Assembly (NCBI GenBank): GCA_902773045.1
Contig: CACYDE010000382.1
Location: forward strand, 1-7,644
Reading direction: 5' to 3'
Length of the DNA stretch: 7,644 nt
From: an uncultured Ruminococcus sp.
GTDB taxonomy: Bacteria > Bacillota > Clostridia > Oscillospirales > Acutalibacteraceae
Shown here piece after piece: positions 5,388 through 7,644 of this stretch. The notes under the pieces were generated by a model. The model saw only the letters and a program-made list of their open reading frames with translations. It was not told where the DNA came from and searched no databases. The translations under genes and the position numbers were made by a program. Numbering within the stretch: the stretch's first letter is position 1; every line of letters starts with the position of its first letter.

Positions 5388-6719
5388 ATGCGTAAAATCA
5401 TAGCGATCTGGGCGGCCAAGCTTGCGGCGTCTGCGGCAAGACTTATGGGAAAAAACGGAAGTTCAATGCCGGGAACGATAGCTTTAAAGATCTGTCCCGA
5501 TATCCTGACCAGACTGTCAAACGATATTGATAAGGATATAATTGCTGTCTGGGGAACAAACGGAAAAACCACCACCAATAATATGATCTGTACGGTGCTG
5601 GAAGATCAAGGCTATAAAATAGTATGCAACAAAGTCGGTTCAAATATGCTGTCGGGCGTTGTTTCGGCATTTATATCCTACAGCACACTCACAGGAAAAG
5701 TAAAAGCGGATTATGCTTGTCTTGAAATGGACGAGGCTTATGCGCGCATAATTTTGAAATATCTGACTCCGACAAAAATCGTGATAACCAACCTTTTCCG
5801 CGATCAGATGGATCGTTACGGTGAGATAGACACAACGATATCCTACATTCAGAAAGCTCTTGATAAAGCGCAGAACGCAGCTTTGATCCTGAATGGCGAC
5901 GATCCTCTCACCGCTTCGCTGGGAAAGGACTACAAAAATACAGTTTATTACGGGATAACAGAAAACCTCGGACTGAATCTGAATGAAACGAGAGAAGGAC
6001 GTTACTGTCGTTTTTGCGGAAACGAGCTTCAATATGATTTTTATCAGTATGGACAGCTCGGAAAGTATCGCTGTGGCAAATGTGGTTTTTCGCGTCCCAA
6101 GCCACAGTATGACGGAAAAAATATCAGGGTCGACGATTATGTCAGCTTCGATGTTTCGTCAACTCATGTAGATCTTCCGTGTAAAGGCATTTATAATATA
6201 TATAACGCTCTTGCGGCGTTTGCTTTCTGTGACAGCTGCGGTATAGAGAAAAAAGAAATCGCAAAAGGACTTGAAAAATATAAGGGTCAAATAGGAAGAA
6301 TGGAAGAATTCAGGATCAAAGACAAGCTTGTCGTTTTTAATCTTGCGAAGAACCCTGCAAGCTTCAATCAGAGCATCGGAAATGTGATAAATGAAAAGAG
6401 AACAAAAGATGTTATCATCGGAATCAACGATAACGATCCGGACGGAAACGACGTTTCGTGGCTTTGGGACGTTGATTTTGAAAAGCTGAAAAATGATTCC
6501 GTTATGAGCTACACAACCTCGGGAATACGCTCAAAGGATATGGCTGTAAGACTAAAATACTGTGATATTGACGAGAAAAAGATCTCCGTGGGCGGTGATA
6601 TGAAGCAGGATATTATAAACGCCGTAAACGGAAAGGGCGAGAGAGTGTATATTGTTGTGAACTACACGCTGCTTTTCTCGACAAAAAAGATCCTGAGTGA
6701 ACTGGAGGAGGAACTATGA
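5388..6719 (+). CDS. murT: Lipid II isoglutaminyl synthase, Mur-ligase-like subunit MurT
   Basis: With GatD, amidates the alpha-carboxyl of D-glutamate in lipid II to D-isoglutamine, using ATP and glutamine-derived ammonia at the cytoplasmic face of the membrane. 443 residues, close to known MurT proteins. Order of parts: short N-terminal segment, Mur-ligase ATPase domain with P-loop GTNGKTT at 56-62, ITNLFRDQMDRYGE segment, a four-cysteine zinc ribbon inserted in the middle domain (C207, C210, C229, C232) and the MurT-type C-terminal domain (DUF1727). The last has KNPASFNQ and DGNDVSWLWD at 352-361, where the aspartate that completes the GatD catalytic triad in Staphylococcus aureus is expected. 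GGAGG at 5376-5380 lies seven bases before the ATG. It has its own promoter and a long structured leader, and overlaps gatD. Confidence 0.95.
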   Translation: MRKIIAIWAAKLAASAARLMGKNGSSMPGTIALKICPDILTRLSNDIDKDIIAVWGTNGKTTTNNMICTVLEDQGYKIVCNKVGSNMLSGVVSAFISYSTLTGKVKADYACLEMDEAYARIILKYLTPTKIVITNLFRDQMDRYGEIDTTISYIQKALDKAQNAALILNGDDPLTASLGKDYKNTVYYGITENLGLNLNETREGRYCRFCGNELQYDFYQYGQLGKYRCGKCGFSRPKPQYDGKNIRVDDYVSFDVSSTHVDLPCKGIYNIYNALAAFAFCDSCGIEKKEIAKGLEKYKGQIGRMEEFRIKDKLVVFNLAKNPASFNQSIGNVINEKRTKDVIIGINDNDPDGNDVSWLWDVDFEKLKNDSVMSYTTSGIRSKDMAVRLKYCDIDEKKISVGGDMKQDIINAVNGKGERVYIVVNYTLLFSTKKILSELEEEL

Positions 6720-7441
6720 AACTGAAAATTGCTCATCTGTACCCCGATTTGCTCAATCTCTACGGCGATATCGGCAATATTACAACTATAAAGAAAAGGT
6801 GTGAATGGCGGGGACTCGAGATCCAGGTTGATTCGGTCTACGGTAATGAAAAGATCCATTTTACCGATTATGATCTTGTTTTTCTCGGAGGAGGTTCGGA
6901 TCGTGAACAGCTTCTTGTCCGTGATAAGCTTATGCTTATGAAAAAGGAGATAAGCTCCTATGTCGAGGACGGCGGAGTTCTTTTGGCAGTTTGCGGAGGA
7001 TATCAGCTTTTGGGAAGCTACTACAAACTTGAAAATGAAACGATCCAAGGGTTGGAGATCCTGAATATTCAGACCGAAGTGGGAAAGACCAGACTGATAA
7101 GCGATGTTGTTCTTGAAAATGATGAATTCGGAACTATTGTGGGATTTGAAAACCATGGAGGAAGAACATACATCAACGATCATAAACCTCTCGGAAAGGT
7201 GCTTTACGGAAACGGAAACAACGGCACCGACGGTTATGAGGGTGTTGTATACAAGAATGTAATTGCGACGTATCTTCACGGATCTCTTCTCCCGAAGAAT
7301 CCGCTTCTCAGCGATCACATAATTAAGATGATGCTCGAACAGAGAGGACTTTCTGCGGAGCTTGAACCAATTGACAACAAGTTAGAGCTTGACGCGCACA
7401 AGTATATTGTTGACAGGTTTGTTAACGGCAGAAAGAAATAA
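6716..7441 (+). CDS. gatD: Lipid II isoglutaminyl synthase, glutaminase subunit GatD
   Basis: Class I glutamine amidotransferase (cobyric-acid-synthase-like, CobB/CobQ type) that releases ammonia from glutamine for MurT. 241 residues, normal length. Visible: YGDIGN near the start, the GGGSDREQ stretch at 58-65, the nucleophile C93 in VCGGYQLLG, R126 in the VGKTRL segment (near the S. aureus substrate-binding R128), ENHGGRTYI, and catalytic H188 in YLHGSLLPKNP. The triad aspartate is absent from GatD and is supplied by MurT, as is known for this pair. The start overlaps the murT stop in ATGA, with GGAGGAGG (6704-6711) inside the murT end, so translation is probably coupled. Cobyric acid synthase CobQ is excluded by the short length and the murT partner. 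Confidence 0.95.
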   Translation: MKLKIAHLYPDLLNLYGDIGNITTIKKRCEWRGLEIQVDSVYGNEKIHFTDYDLVFLGGGSDREQLLVRDKLMLMKKEISSYVEDGGVLLAVCGGYQLLGSYYKLENETIQGLEILNIQTEVGKTRLISDVVLENDEFGTIVGFENHGGRTYINDHKPLGKVLYGNGNNGTDGYEGVVYKNVIATYLHGSLLPKNPLLSDHIIKMMLEQRGLSAELEPIDNKLELDAHKYIVDRFVNGRKK

Positions 7442-7470
7442 TCGTATGGTTTATAATGACAAACAACATA

Positions 7471-7608
7471 GGCGAGCGCCGCAGGCAAATAAAAAATTTT
7501 TGAAAGTGAATCGAGATCATCAACAAAGTTGGTCAAGAACTGACCGTAAAAAAATAAACTCTCGGTCGGGTTCGTGAGGTTATGTAACAAGAAAATTATC
7601 TTCACGTG
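7471..7608 (-). repeat. Composite repeat, right locus: full tail plus one unit
   Basis: Read on the minus strand this repeats the left locus: a 51-bp unit from CACGTG (7603-7608) to GAGAGT (ending 7558), then ACGGTCAGTTCTTGACCAAC, TTGTTGATGATCTCG (7512-7526, identical to 4503-4517) and TTTGCCTGCGGCGC near 7473-7486. The unit is exactly 51 bp like the left units, but differs in blocks: TTAGAG becomes TTCTTG, and AAGTTTCC becomes AACCTCAC. It starts 30 bp after the gatD stop and may serve as the 3' untranslated region of that transcript. Confidence 0.9.
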
Positions 7609-7644
7609 TTTAAAAAACGGTCGGGTTCGTGAGGTTATGTAACA
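7609..7644 (-). repeat. Next repeat unit, cut by the window end
   Basis: TTTTTTAAA next to the CACGTG of the previous unit is followed outward by the complement of GTTACATAACCTCACG and AACCCGACCG. It matches the right-hand unit type exactly as far as it goes, but the tract GAGAGT is missing and the T run follows ACCG directly. The array continues beyond the window. Confidence 0.85.

Noticed and set aside
6662..7318. 218-residue minus-strand open frame
   Set aside because: Antisense to gatD, no ribosome site, composition unlike a folded protein; gatD is certain from its catalytic residues.
4260..7644. Composite transposon carrying murT-gatD
   Set aside because: Inverted repeats flank the genes, but there is no transposase, no visible target duplication, and the genes are ordinary core wall genes.

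Overview
The window looks like a chromosomal segment from a low-to-mid GC Gram-positive bacterium, most likely a Clostridia-type Firmicute (Ruminococcaceae/Oscillospiraceae flavour). This rests on strong AGGAGG-type ribosome binding sites, consensus sigma-A promoters, the MurT-GatD amidotransferase pair typical of Gram-positives, and non-mevalonate isoprenoid genes. No phage, plasmid or IS genes are visible. The genus is an inference.

Region 1 (1-2500, + strand): a structured, riboswitch-like leader of unrecognised family (about 5-134) precedes dapA and lysA. These encode the first committed step and the last step of the diaminopimelate/lysine pathway. A strong terminator hairpin follows lysA.

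Region 2 (2500-4700, - strand): a convergent operon runs zinc-ribbon/one-TM protein, then ispD, then ispF, and ends against the lysA terminator in a pair of stable hairpins. Its likely sigma-A promoter is at 4668-4697, so its mRNA would have a roughly 400-nt leader. Most of that leader is a composite repeat array (4260-4600) that reaches to within 13 nt of the start codon and supplies the A-rich half of the Shine-Dalgarno.

Region 3 (4700-5387): non-coding and divergent. A near-consensus promoter (5011-5039) fires rightward into a leader of about 340 nt, rich in stems and with mutually exclusive pairings, ahead of murT.

Region 4 (5388-7441, + strand): murT and gatD overlap by four bases (ATGA). 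Together they amidate D-glutamate of lipid II to D-isoglutamine. The wall theme links to dapA, because meso-DAP is both the lysine precursor and a possible cross-linking residue; isp genes supply the undecaprenyl carrier.

Region 5 (7442-7644): the same composite repeat as at 4260-4600, inverted, running off the window end. Predicted transcripts cross both loci in the same sense relative to the repeat. The genes are well-known families. What is poorly explained is the non-coding DNA: two structured leaders and a dispersed composite repeat.
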